From an uncultured Lachnospiraceae bacterium (GTDB lineage: Bacteria; Bacillota; Clostridia; Lachnospirales; Lachnospiraceae), in NCBI GenBank assembly GCA_902796595.1, contig CADBPM010000058.1:1-51648 (forward strand): a stretch of DNA of 51,648 nucleotides, read 5' to 3'. The number at the start of each line of letters is the position of its first letter. Positions within the stretch are counted from its first letter, which is position 1. Positions 27,279 to 33,751 of the stretch are shown piece after piece. The position numbers and the translations under genes are program-made. The notes under the pieces are model-generated. The model saw only the letters and a list, made by a program, of their open reading frames with translations. It did not search any database and was not told the origin of the DNA.

Positions 27279-29429
27279 TCAGATGTCCTCATCCTCTTCA
27301 TCAAGCTTTTCACGCATCTTTTTCTTATATCTCTTAAGATAAACAAGCCTTGTAATTCCTGTCGCTGCTAAGAAAACAAGAATTTCCATTATAATAAATG
27401 CCCAGATTGGCAGCTCTTTTTTCTGCTCTGTCATCTGCCCGTTATCAAGATCACTTGGCGGCATTTCCTGCTGTGGCTCTGTTATCTCACTTTCAAAAGG
27501 CGTATCATAGCTTGACACATTTCCGTTGCTGTCTTCGTAAGAAATAGTAAGCGTACCGTTGCCGTAAGACTGCACCATAGGAGTTACAGTTATCGACCAG
27601 TTCTTTCCTGTACCAGCCTCAACATTTCCAATTATAAGCATATCACCGGTGGATTCAAAATCCCCTGAAACCTTTGCAGTAACATTGTAAAGAGGACTCT
27701 TTCCCATATTGTTGAAATCAAAGGAAAGGTCTGTCTGCTCTCCAAAAACAGGAGTCTCCCCTGACCCTACAGATATATTTGAAACCTGCGGTCTGTCGTT
27801 TGAATAAACCTGAAGCTTTAATACTGTTGCAGAATTGGCTGCCTTGCTTATCGGATTTTTGCTGATAGCTGGGTCTATCGTCTGGTATTCATAATCAAAA
27901 GTAATTTTCAGATCATAGCCATTTGTGGCAACGTCGCCTTTTACCTTGAGCGGTACAGTAAGCTTCTTCTTTTCGCCCGGTGCAAGTGAATCAAGCATAA
28001 AGCTTGCACTGCCTTCGGTAATTGCAAAGGTATTGTCGTCCGATGAAACAGTTGCCTGAATGTTGCTTGCTTCTATGGTCTTATTGGTATTTTCAACTAT
28101 AAAGGTAAAATTAAATATTTTACCTGCCATTATCTTCTTTTTGCCTGTACTGTACTTTGATATCATAAGCTTCGGCACTGAATTGGTGTACTTGTTTGCC
28201 GAATCGTCGATACCGGTAAAATAAATATTCTGAGTATCTGCTATCTTGGTAGCCTGAGTCCTGTCTGTATCAGCAAAATAGCTCCAGTTCATCGCCATGC
28301 TGTGAATGCCCTCGGAAAGACCATCTGTTGCCTTAAAGGTATAATTCACACTGTACGATTTTCCTGCCTTAAGCTTTTCAACTCTCTTTTTTGTATAATC
28401 AGAAACAGGCTGGAGCCCCGAAGCATCAAAGCCCGTTATCTCACATGCAAAATTATCTGCATCATGATCACTCGTATTTGTAAATGTAACCGCAACATAA
28501 ACATTTTCACCTACTGTTACATCTCTTGGAATGGATATCGATGTAATCTCTACCAAAGGGTTATCCGCCGCACTTGGTGCCACAACTGAAACCTGAATGC
28601 TAAAACTTTCCTCAGTTCCTCCTTCTGCCCCGCTTGCACTTTTGACTGTTACTGTAAGCGGCACTACTGCTGACGTAACAACATTTTCGCTTACTGTAAA
28701 TTCAAAAGAAAGTGGCTTCGTCTCACCTGCAGAAAGTGTTCCTATATTCTTCTTTGCTGTTCCTGCCGCAATAAAATTGGCATCATAACCGGTCATGGAA
28801 ACTTTCGTATCCTTGGCAGCTGTCTCTCCCCTGTTTGAAAGAGTAAATTTAACCTTAAAAGTGTCGCCCGGCTTTACCGACGAAGGCAAGGTGATATTGC
28901 TTATATCAAAATCGGGGGTACTCTTGCTTTTATCAACAACAATCTTTAGATTTGATACTTCAAGTACCTGCTTGTGATACTTGTTTGCCGAATCCCTGAA
29001 CCCAACGGTAATAGTAAATTTATTATACACACCTGCCGCAGCCTTCTCGGATATTTTAACCGAAAATGCTATATAACAGTGCTCACTGGTTGAAATGTAC
29101 TTTATGCGGTTTCCTGTTGAATTTACAACTACAGGCTCGCTTGCAAGCTGCATCAGCTCTGACCCTGTATCAACATCTACTGTAGGCTTCATAGCAGGAT
29201 AATCTTCCGCTCTTACAGGAATCTTCACTTCTGCGACCGTTCCTGCTCCTGCATGGACAGCCTTGAAGCCTCCATCTATCACGATATTAGGCTTTATCAT
29301 GTTTGCGGTCACTACACTGTTCTCATCTGCGTAAGCGCTTGTAACACTACCCCCGCTGCAAACTCCTGTTATCATAAAAGCCGCAGTAAGAACAAGTGCA
29401 CACCTTTTTAATCTGTTTTTAAAGTTCAT
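27279..29429 (-). CDS. Secreted CARDB/NEW3-like multi-repeat protein with C-terminal anchor
   Basis: 716 residues. A signal peptide (MNFKNRLKRCALVLTAAFM onwards, cleavage likely after AYA near residue 33) precedes several Ig-like adhesion-type repeats in which segments such as VKPGDTFKVKFTLSNRGET, DVTVGENVYVAVTFTNTSD and KIMAGKIFNFTFIVENTNK recur, a pattern of CARDB/COG1361 domains. One membrane segment (PIWAFIIMEILVFLAA) and a charged tail ending EEDEDI follow. It overlaps the ATPase gene by 11 bases. It could be the outside partner of the ABC permease. Confidence 0.82.
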   Translation of the reverse strand: MNFKNRLKRCALVLTAAFMITGVCSGGSVTSAYADENSVVTANMIKPNIVIDGGFKAVHAGAGTVAEVKIPVRAEDYPAMKPTVDVDTGSELMQLASEPVVVNSTGNRIKYISTSEHCYIAFSVKISEKAAAGVYNKFTITVGFRDSANKYHKQVLEVSNLKIVVDKSKSTPDFDISNITLPSSVKPGDTFKVKFTLSNRGETAAKDTKVSMTGYDANFIAAGTAKKNIGTLSAGETKPLSFEFTVSENVVTSAVVPLTVTVKSASGAEGGTEESFSIQVSVVAPSAADNPLVEITSISIPRDVTVGENVYVAVTFTNTSDHDADNFACEITGFDASGLQPVSDYTKKRVEKLKAGKSYSVNYTFKATDGLSEGIHSMAMNWSYFADTDRTQATKIADTQNIYFTGIDDSANKYTNSVPKLMISKYSTGKKKIMAGKIFNFTFIVENTNKTIEASNIQATVSSDDNTFAITEGSASFMLDSLAPGEKKKLTVPLKVKGDVATNGYDLKITFDYEYQTIDPAISKNPISKAANSATVLKLQVYSNDRPQVSNISVGSGETPVFGEQTDLSFDFNNMGKSPLYNVTAKVSGDFESTGDMLIIGNVEAGTGKNWSITVTPMVQSYGNGTLTISYEDSNGNVSSYDTPFESEITEPQQEMPPSDLDNGQMTEQKKELPIWAFIIMEILVFLAATGITRLVYLKRYKKKMREKLDEEDEDI

Positions 29430-30249
29430 TTTTTCCCTTTCCCTCTGAAAGCCCTTCCATGAGCTTCTTTCTCTTTTCCTCTCTCTTCTTCTTTTTAAGA
29501 AGCATTTCTTCTTTAAATTTTTCTGCCTCAGCCTTACATTCCGCCTCTATTTCTTCGGCGGTATGTCTTACCTCGACATCCTGTATATTTCCATCCAGAA
29601 TGTGAATTATCTTATCCCCGTAATCCGCTAACCTCGGGTCATGAGTTACCATAACTATCGTCTGGCTGTTTCTTCTTGCCATAGAGTGGATAAGATCCAT
29701 AACCTCCATCGTTGTCTTGGTATCAAGGTTCCCTGTCGGCTCATCCGCAAAAACTATTTCAGGGTCTGCCACAAAGGCTCTTGCTATGCCGACTCGCTGC
29801 TGCTGTCCACCACTCATTTCCTTTGGGCGATGTTCCATTCTTTTGGCAAGCCCAACCTGTTTCAACATTTTTATTGCAAGTTTCCTTCTTTTTTCAGGCG
29901 ACACACGTTTAAATACCAATGGCAATTCTACATTTTCAATTGCATTCATTGAACCGATCAGATTATATGCCTGAAATACAAAGCCAAGATAGCGCTGTCT
30001 GAAATCCGCCAGATTTTTCTCACTCATCCGCCGGATATCATAACCTTTTATCTTTATCTCACCACCACTTGCTTTTTCTATTCCTGCCATAAGGTTCAGC
30101 AAAGTGGATTTACCCGAACCGGATGTACCAAGAAGGCAACAGAATTCGCCTTTATCAATGGTAAAGCTTACATCATTTACAGCCCGGATCTTTTCAGTTC
30201 CCATGTGATAGATTTTCTTCACGTGAGACAATTCTATGATCTTTTCCAT
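29419..30249 (-). CDS. ABC transporter ATP-binding protein (LolD/MacB type)
   Basis: Nucleotide-binding subunit of the transporter. Walker A GTSGSGKSTLL, Q-loop FVFQAYNL, signature MSGGQQQRVGIARAF, Walker B IVFADEPTGNLD and switch His (MVTHD) are all present. After the core at about residue 225 comes a highly charged helical tail of about 50 residues rich in Lys and Glu, unusual for this group. GAGGAAAG precedes the ATG. First gene of the four-gene operon that runs to the permease and into the nuclease-helicase gene. Confidence 0.94.
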   Translation of the reverse strand: MEKIIELSHVKKIYHMGTEKIRAVNDVSFTIDKGEFCCLLGTSGSGKSTLLNLMAGIEKASGGEIKIKGYDIRRMSEKNLADFRQRYLGFVFQAYNLIGSMNAIENVELPLVFKRVSPEKRRKLAIKMLKQVGLAKRMEHRPKEMSGGQQQRVGIARAFVADPEIVFADEPTGNLDTKTTMEVMDLIHSMARRNSQTIVMVTHDPRLADYGDKIIHILDGNIQDVEVRHTAEEIEAECKAEAEKFKEEMLLKKKKREEKRKKLMEGLSEGKGKNEL

Positions 30250-30280
30250 CTTTTATTCTTTCCTCAAATCCTATAAAACC

Positions 30281-30312
30281 CAAAGAAGGCAGGAAGCCTC
30301 ACACCTCCTGCC
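30281..30312 (-). terminator. Probable terminator after the cytidylate-kinase-like gene
   Basis: A 7-bp stem GGCAGGA/TCCTGCC (30288-30294, 30306-30312) is followed on the minus strand by TTCTTTGGGTTTT. The T-run is interrupted, so it may be leaky and let transcription continue into the ABC operon, whose own promoter I could not identify in the 76-base gap. Confidence 0.6.
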
Positions 30313-30325
30313 GTAAACACTTTAT

Positions 30326-30940
30326 TTAACTGACCGAATCAAGGAACTCTTTTATAACCTCAACTGTCTTATCAATCCCCTTATAATCGCTCTGTATAGC
30401 AAGATGATAGTTCGTTACCTTTCCCCACTTTTCATTGGCATGGTAATTGTAATAATTTGCCCTTCTCTTATCCATTCTTATAAGAATGTCATCAATCTTT
30501 TTAGGGTCTGCGCCATAATCTTCAATCGCCCTGCGAGCTCTAAATTCGTTACTTGCCCAAATAAAGATATTAACAACGTCTGTTCTTTCTCTAAGGATAT
30601 AATCAGCACAGCGGCCAACTATAACACATGGGCCTTCATCTGCCACCTTTCTGATAACCTCTGACTGGGCTATATAAATGCGATCGTCCAATGACATCTG
30701 GGTATAACCCACATCCGGACTTCCGTATGCATTCATTCCCATTGCAATTGAATACAGAAGACTGTTTGTAGCCTTCATCTCCGCGTTATCAAAAGCTGCT
30801 TCCGAAAATCCGCTTTCCTTTGCAGCCCTTGTGATAAGAGCTCTGTCATAAAAAGGTATGCCATATTCATTGGCTATCTTTTCTCCTACTTCCCTGCCAC
30901 CGCTTGCATATTGCCTGCTTATTGTGATTACCTTATTCAT
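30326..30940 (-). CDS. Cytidylate kinase-like family protein
   Basis: The 204-residue product matches the Cytidylate_kin2 group: a P-loop-like ISRQYASGGREVGEKIA at the start, GIPFYDRALI, VIVGRCADYIL and a lid region RMDKRRANYYNYH. The true cmk is usually longer and conventional, so this is probably a paralogue with an unassigned phosphate acceptor. AAAGGAGG precedes the ATG. A perfect 11-bp inverted repeat lies upstream, between it and coaD. Confidence 0.88.
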   Translation of the reverse strand: MNKVITISRQYASGGREVGEKIANEYGIPFYDRALITRAAKESGFSEAAFDNAEMKATNSLLYSIAMGMNAYGSPDVGYTQMSLDDRIYIAQSEVIRKVADEGPCVIVGRCADYILRERTDVVNIFIWASNEFRARRAIEDYGADPKKIDDILIRMDKRRANYYNYHANEKWGKVTNYHLAIQSDYKGIDKTVEVIKEFLDSVS

Positions 30941-31003
30941 AAAAACCTCCTTTAGGACCTTGTTACCCCATAGGATTTTCAGTATTCATAAAGTTCATAA
31001 ATT

Positions 31004-31037
31004 CTCTTTAAGTTTACGTTCATTATAACTTAAAGAG
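31004..31037. promoter_or_regulatory. Perfect 11-bp inverted repeat after coaD
   Basis: CTCTTTAAGTT (31004-31014) and AACTTAAAGAG (31027-31037) have a 12-base spacer and sit directly after the coaD stop. On the minus strand there is no clean T-run after the stem, so it is a weak terminator at best, or an operator for the following kinase-like gene. Confidence 0.55.
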
Positions 31038-31038
31038 T

Positions 31039-31524
31039 TTAAAAAGTACAGGAAAACTTCTCTCTTAATTTTTCAGAAACAAGTGGCGTTACGCAGTCAT
31101 CCACACTTTTTCCATAAGATGCTATTTCCTTGACCGTTGTAGATGAAAGATAGGCATATTTAAGGTCAGTGATCAAAAACATTGTCTCCACTTCCGGATC
31201 TATCGTTCTGTTTGCCTGGGCAGCCTGCATTTCATATTCATAGTCGGTAACTGCACGAAGTCCCCTGATGATTATGCTTGCATTATTTTTGCGGGCAAAG
31301 TCCACTGTCATTCCCTCAAAAGTTTCCACTCTGACATTTTCCATGCCTTTAACTGCATCACAGAGCATTTCATAACGCTCCGCCATAGTAAAAAGAGGCT
31401 TCTTCACTTTATTTACAAGTATGCCTACAACAAGTTCATCTACATTTGCAGCGCTTCTCTTTATTATATCTATATGTCCAAAGGTAACCGGATCAAAGCT
31501 TCCCGGATATATTGCCCGAATCAT
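31039..31524 (-). CDS. coaD: Phosphopantetheine adenylyltransferase
   Basis: Penultimate step of coenzyme A synthesis: transfers AMP from ATP to 4'-phosphopantetheine. The 161 residues include the nucleotidyltransferase motif YPGSFDPVTFGHIDII (first 20 residues), the RGLRAVTDYEYE loop, and YLSSTTVKEIASYG. AGGGGG precedes the ATG. It lies downstream of the tRNA-Leu terminator, as a short separate unit. Confidence 0.96.
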   Translation of the reverse strand: MIRAIYPGSFDPVTFGHIDIIKRSAANVDELVVGILVNKVKKPLFTMAERYEMLCDAVKGMENVRVETFEGMTVDFARKNNASIIIRGLRAVTDYEYEMQAAQANRTIDPEVETMFLITDLKYAYLSSTTVKEIASYGKSVDDCVTPLVSEKLREKFSCTF

Positions 31525-31572
31525 CTATTATCCCCCTGATAAAGTTTTGCGTAAAAGAATTTCCTTTAATGT

Positions 31573-31606
31573 AAAAGAAGGTCTCCTTTAAAGGAGACCT
31601 TCTTTT
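31573..31606 (-). terminator. Terminator of the tRNA-Leu pair
   Basis: A perfect 34-base palindrome with arms AAAAGAAGGTCTCCTTT/AAAGGAGACCTTCTTTT, ending in four T on the minus strand. It would stop transcription after the two tRNA genes and before coaD. It is symmetric, so it could work in both directions. Confidence 0.9.
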
Positions 31607-31616
31607 GTATAGTAAA

Positions 31617-31701
31617 TGCAGTCGATGAGATTTGAACTCACACAGGATTTAACTCCCACTAGAACCTGAATCTAGCGCGTCTGCCGTTCCGCCACGACTG
31701 C
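31617..31701 (-). tRNA. tRNA-Leu (CAG)
   Basis: 85 bases with a 7-bp acceptor stem (GCAGTCG/CGACTGC), a long class II variable arm, discriminator A and anticodon CAG (31668-31666) in the loop TTCAGGT. Reads CUG. The 3' CCA is not encoded, so it must be added after processing. Second of two leucine tRNAs on one transcript. Confidence 0.95.
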
Positions 31702-31748
31702 ATAACCGCGTGTCAATGAATCTCCAAAGATTCTTGACAAAAGAAAAA

Positions 31749-31833
31749 TGCGGAAGATGGGACTTGAACCCACACGACTGCAATAGCCACAAGATCCTTA
31801 GTCTTGCTCGTCTGCCAATTCCGACACTTCCGC
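31749..31833 (-). tRNA. tRNA-Leu (AAG)
   Basis: 85 bases with acceptor stem GCGGAAG/CTTCCGC, a long variable arm, discriminator A and loop CTAAGGA, which places AAG (31799-31797) at positions 34-36. An A at position 34 is rare in bacteria outside tRNA-Arg(ACG) and suggests conversion to inosine by a TadA-type deaminase. No CCA is encoded. Confidence 0.93.
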
Positions 31834-31907
31834 ATTGGATGATTACATCCGTTATTCTTTTCTTTCGGCTAAGTTTTTTAATTCATTTGCTCAACCGAAC
31901 GAATACT

Positions 31908-31936
31908 ATTATACCACGGTTGATTCTAAATTGCAA
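31908..31936 (-). promoter_or_regulatory. Promoter of the tRNA-Leu pair
   Basis: TTGCAA (31936-31931) and a perfect TATAAT (31913-31908) with a TGG extension before it are separated by 17 bases. The start would lie near 31901, about 65 bases before the first tRNA. Confidence 0.85.
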
Positions 31937-32029
31937 GCACTTTTTTCAATTTTTTTCAAAAAAATATTTATTAGGTGCAAAAGTGAGGAAAATAGCAGGG
32001 TTGATGGGGATTTTTGTCGAGAAAAGAAA

Positions 32030-32062
32030 AAAATAAAGAGCCTATGGTTTAACCATAGACCC
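32030..32062 (-). terminator. Terminator of the infC-rpmI-rplT operon
   Basis: On the minus strand the stem GGGTCTATGGTT/AACCATAGGCTC is followed by TTTATTTTTTT. It lies about 170 bases after the rplT stop, beyond the tandem hairpin repeats, which are therefore within the transcript. Confidence 0.88.
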
Positions 32063-32084
32063 TTTTCGAATTCATCAAAAGTTC

Positions 32085-32137
32085 TGTTCTGTATCGTAAC
32101 TTCGTTACGATACTTGGCGGCATCGCTTCGCGATTGC
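32085..32137 (-). repeat. Tandem double-hairpin repeat, copy 1
   Basis: About 53 bases holding two hairpins, each closing on a TTC loop: GTATCGTAAC/GTTACGATAC (perfect) and GGCATCGC/GCGATTGC (nearly perfect). It matches copy 2 at 32168 at about 90%, five differences by eye, with a period of 83 bases. In the 3' untranslated region of the rplT transcript. Confidence 0.85.
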
Positions 32138-32167
32138 TCTTACCTTAGACCGCTTATGTAGCAAGTA

Positions 32168-32222
32168 TGTTCTATATCGTAACTTCGTTACGATATTTAG
32201 CGGCATCGCTTCGCGATGCCGC
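32168..32222 (-). repeat. Tandem double-hairpin repeat, copy 2
   Basis: Second copy: ATATCGTAAC/GTTACGATAT and a perfect GGCATCGC/GCGATGCC, each with a TTC loop. It ends six bases before the rplT stop codon on the transcript side. Base changes in the first stem are compensated on the other arm relative to copy 1 (G-C changed to A-T), which suggests the structure matters. Confidence 0.85.
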
Positions 32223-32227
32223 AATAA

Positions 32228-32584
32228 TTAAGCTAATTTGCTCTTTGCTGTTTCAGCTAATGTCTTGAAGCCTTCAGCATCGTTTACAGCAAGATCAGCT
32301 AACATCTTACGGTTTATGTCGATGTTAGCGAGCTTAAGGCCATGCATAAGCTTGCTGTATGAAAGACCGTTGATCCTTGCAGCTGCATTGATACGAACGA
32401 TCCAAAGCTTTCTGAAATCACCCTTCTTCTTTCTGCGTCCTGCAAATGAAGAAGTAAGTGCACGCATAACTGACTGCTTTGCAACTCTGTACTGCTTGCT
32501 TCTTGCTCCCCTGTATCCCTTAGCGAGCTTTAATACTTTATTATGTCTTTTCTTGGCACCAAGGCCACCCTTAATTCTAGCCAT
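32228..32584 (-). CDS. rplT: Large ribosomal subunit protein bL20
   Basis: 118 residues, standard length, highly basic: [21 protein letters not shown] at the start, then [20 protein letters not shown] and the globular C-terminal domain with [20 protein letters not shown]. bL20 binds 23S rRNA and in Firmicutes also represses its own operon through the infC leader. Last gene of infC-rpmI-rplT. Confidence 0.98.
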   Translation of the reverse strand: MARIKGGLGAKKRHNKVLKLAKGYRGARSKQYRVAKQSVMRALTSSFAGRRKKKGDFRKLWIVRINAAARINGLSYSKLMHGLKLANIDINRKMLADLAVNDAEGFKTLAETAKSKLA

Positions 32585-32663
32585 TCTAATAATCCTCCAT
32601 TAAAAACTAAAACCGATGATCTCGCAATACTGTACCACCGTAAATCAATAAGCTTAAAAGCGA

Positions 32664-32861
32664 TTATGCATAAGGAAGTAATCTCTTCATGCTGTTTACA
32701 TTTGTCTGATCAACCTCGGTAGCTTTACGAAGATTTCTCTTTCTCTTTGTGCTCTTCTTTGTAAGGATGTGGCTCTTGTAAGCCTTCATTCTCATGATCT
32801 TTCCTGATCCTGTAACCTTAAAGCGCTTTGCAGCAGCTCTCTTTGTCTTCATCTTTGGCAT
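32664..32861 (-). CDS. rpmI: Large ribosomal subunit protein bL35
   Basis: 65 residues, basic, with the family start [20 protein letters not shown] and the [15 protein letters not shown] segment ([15 protein letters not shown]). Placed 143 bases after infC and 79 before rplT, the usual order. An AGGAGG site precedes the ATG. Confidence 0.97.
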   Translation of the reverse strand: MPKMKTKRAAAKRFKVTGSGKIMRMKAYKSHILTKKSTKRKRNLRKATEVDQTNVNSMKRLLPYA

Positions 32862-33005
32862 AGCTTATTCCTCCTGAATCGTATTATGAAATTATCAAAA
32901 AGAAAAATCTGTTTTGATAAATTTAGCAAAGCAGCTATTGAATAAAAACTCAAAATCACCCTTTGCCTGCTATATATTCCGGCTGAAACAACAAGGCAAG
33001 CCTTA

Positions 33006-33512
33006 TCACTTCTTTGCTGAAATAACCATGGACATGCTTCTTCCTTCAAGCTTAGGCTGCTTTTCTACGACAGCGACATCAGACAGCTTGTCGAAAAACT
33101 CGTCAAGGTTTTCCCTACCGTTAGAGATATGAGCCATCTCACGGCCTCTAAATCTGAGTGAAACTTTGATCTTATCACCCTTATCAAGAAACTTTCTTGC
33201 CTGGTTAACCTTAGTATTAAGATCGTTAGAATCGATATTCGGTGAAAGCCTGATTTCCTTAAGTTCAGACACCTTCTGTCTTTTCTTGGCTTCCTTGGCT
33301 TTTTTGGCCTGCTCATAACGATACTTGCTGTAGTCTATGATCTTGCAGACAGGCGGCTTTGCTGTAGGTGCAATCTTGACAAGGTCAAGTTCTGCCTCCC
33401 TTGCTAACTTCATGGCATCCTTGGATGACATAATACCTAATTGTTCTCCATGCTCACCGATCAGTCTTATTTCTTTGTCCCTGATCTGCTCATTGATCAT
33501 TAAATCGCTGAT
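33006..33512 (-). CDS. infC: Translation initiation factor IF-3, AUC start
   Basis: IF-3 prevents subunit joining and inspects start codons. From the ATC at 33512-33510 the protein reads (M)SDLMINEQIRDKEIRLIG, aligning with the start of Bacillus IF-3, which begins at AUU. GAGGAGGT ends eight bases before this ATC. The first in-frame ATG (33500) is about 20 bases from that site, too far, and would cut the N-terminus. The 168-residue product has the linker KPPVCKIIDYSKYRYEQ and the C-terminal domain (LKEIRLSPNID, EGRSMSMVIS). Rare start codons allow IF-3 to repress its own translation. Confidence 0.93.
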   Translation of the reverse strand: MSDLMINEQIRDKEIRLIGEHGEQLGIMSSKDAMKLAREAELDLVKIAPTAKPPVCKIIDYSKYRYEQAKKAKEAKKRQKVSELKEIRLSPNIDSNDLNTKVNQARKFLDKGDKIKVSLRFRGREMAHISNGRENLDEFFDKLSDVAVVEKQPKLEGRSMSMVISAKK

Positions 33513-33571
33513 AGAAAAACACCTCCTCAAAAACTCCAATACGGACTGACCAAATACAAAGTCAGTAAAAA

Positions 33572-33708
33572 TAAAAAAACGTGGATAAAATATCCACGTT
33601 CCAAAACTATCAGAGGACTGACCTCTGTAATAATCGATAAAACCTGGGTCACTTAAATGTGCCGGGGTGGAAGTGGATACTTCACTTTTAATCTACTGTT
33701 TGCACAGC
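33572..33708 (-). promoter_or_regulatory. infC leader with attenuator, probably L20-type
   Basis: Between the promoter and infC lies a structured leader ending in a terminator: stem ACGTGGATA/TATCCACGT (33599-33591, 33587-33579) and seven bases TTTTTTA. Upstream are CAGAGG/CCTCTG (33611-33627) and a GAAGTATCCACTTC stem whose TATCCAC could pair with the terminator arm as an antiterminator. In Bacillus the same operon is attenuated by L20 binding its leader. No direct base-by-base match to the L20 site was checked. Confidence 0.7.
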
Positions 33709-33714
33709 TTTTTT

Positions 33715-33743
33715 ATGATACTACAGATTTGCTCCTCTGTCAA
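33715..33743 (-). promoter_or_regulatory. Promoter of the infC-rpmI-rplT operon
   Basis: A perfect TTGACA (33743-33738) and TATCAT (33720-33715) are 17 bases apart, eight bases after the prfC stop. Transcription would start near 33708. Confidence 0.88.
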
Positions 33744-33751
33744 GTCTTATT

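Larger units (their letters stand above)
31834..32227. other. 394-base gap between the tRNA-Leu pair and rplT
   Basis: Contains the tRNA promoter (31908-31936), an A+T-rich stretch (31940-32030) with no clear feature, the rplT-operon terminator and both tandem hairpin repeats. Open frames across this region have no ribosome site and run through tRNA sequence, so no gene is called. Confidence 0.8.

Noticed and set aside
26914..27342. Open frame of 142 codons opposite the acidic protein gene
   Set aside because: The minus-strand frame has a ribosome site and operon spacing, whereas this one has neither and resembles a shadow.
25292..30249. Antibiotic efflux MacAB system
   Set aside because: No MacA-like adaptor with lipoyl/hairpin domains; the accessory proteins are different, so efflux of macrolides should not be inferred.
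31617..31833. tRNA-borne integration site
   Set aside because: No integrase, no direct repeat of the tRNA end and no phage-like genes in the window.
31710..32036. Open frame on the plus strand near the tRNA-Leu pair
   Set aside because: Overlaps a tRNA and its promoter, and lacks a ribosome site.
32085..32222. Possible CRISPR array
   Set aside because: Only two units, each self-complementary, with no cas genes; a hairpin repeat fits better.
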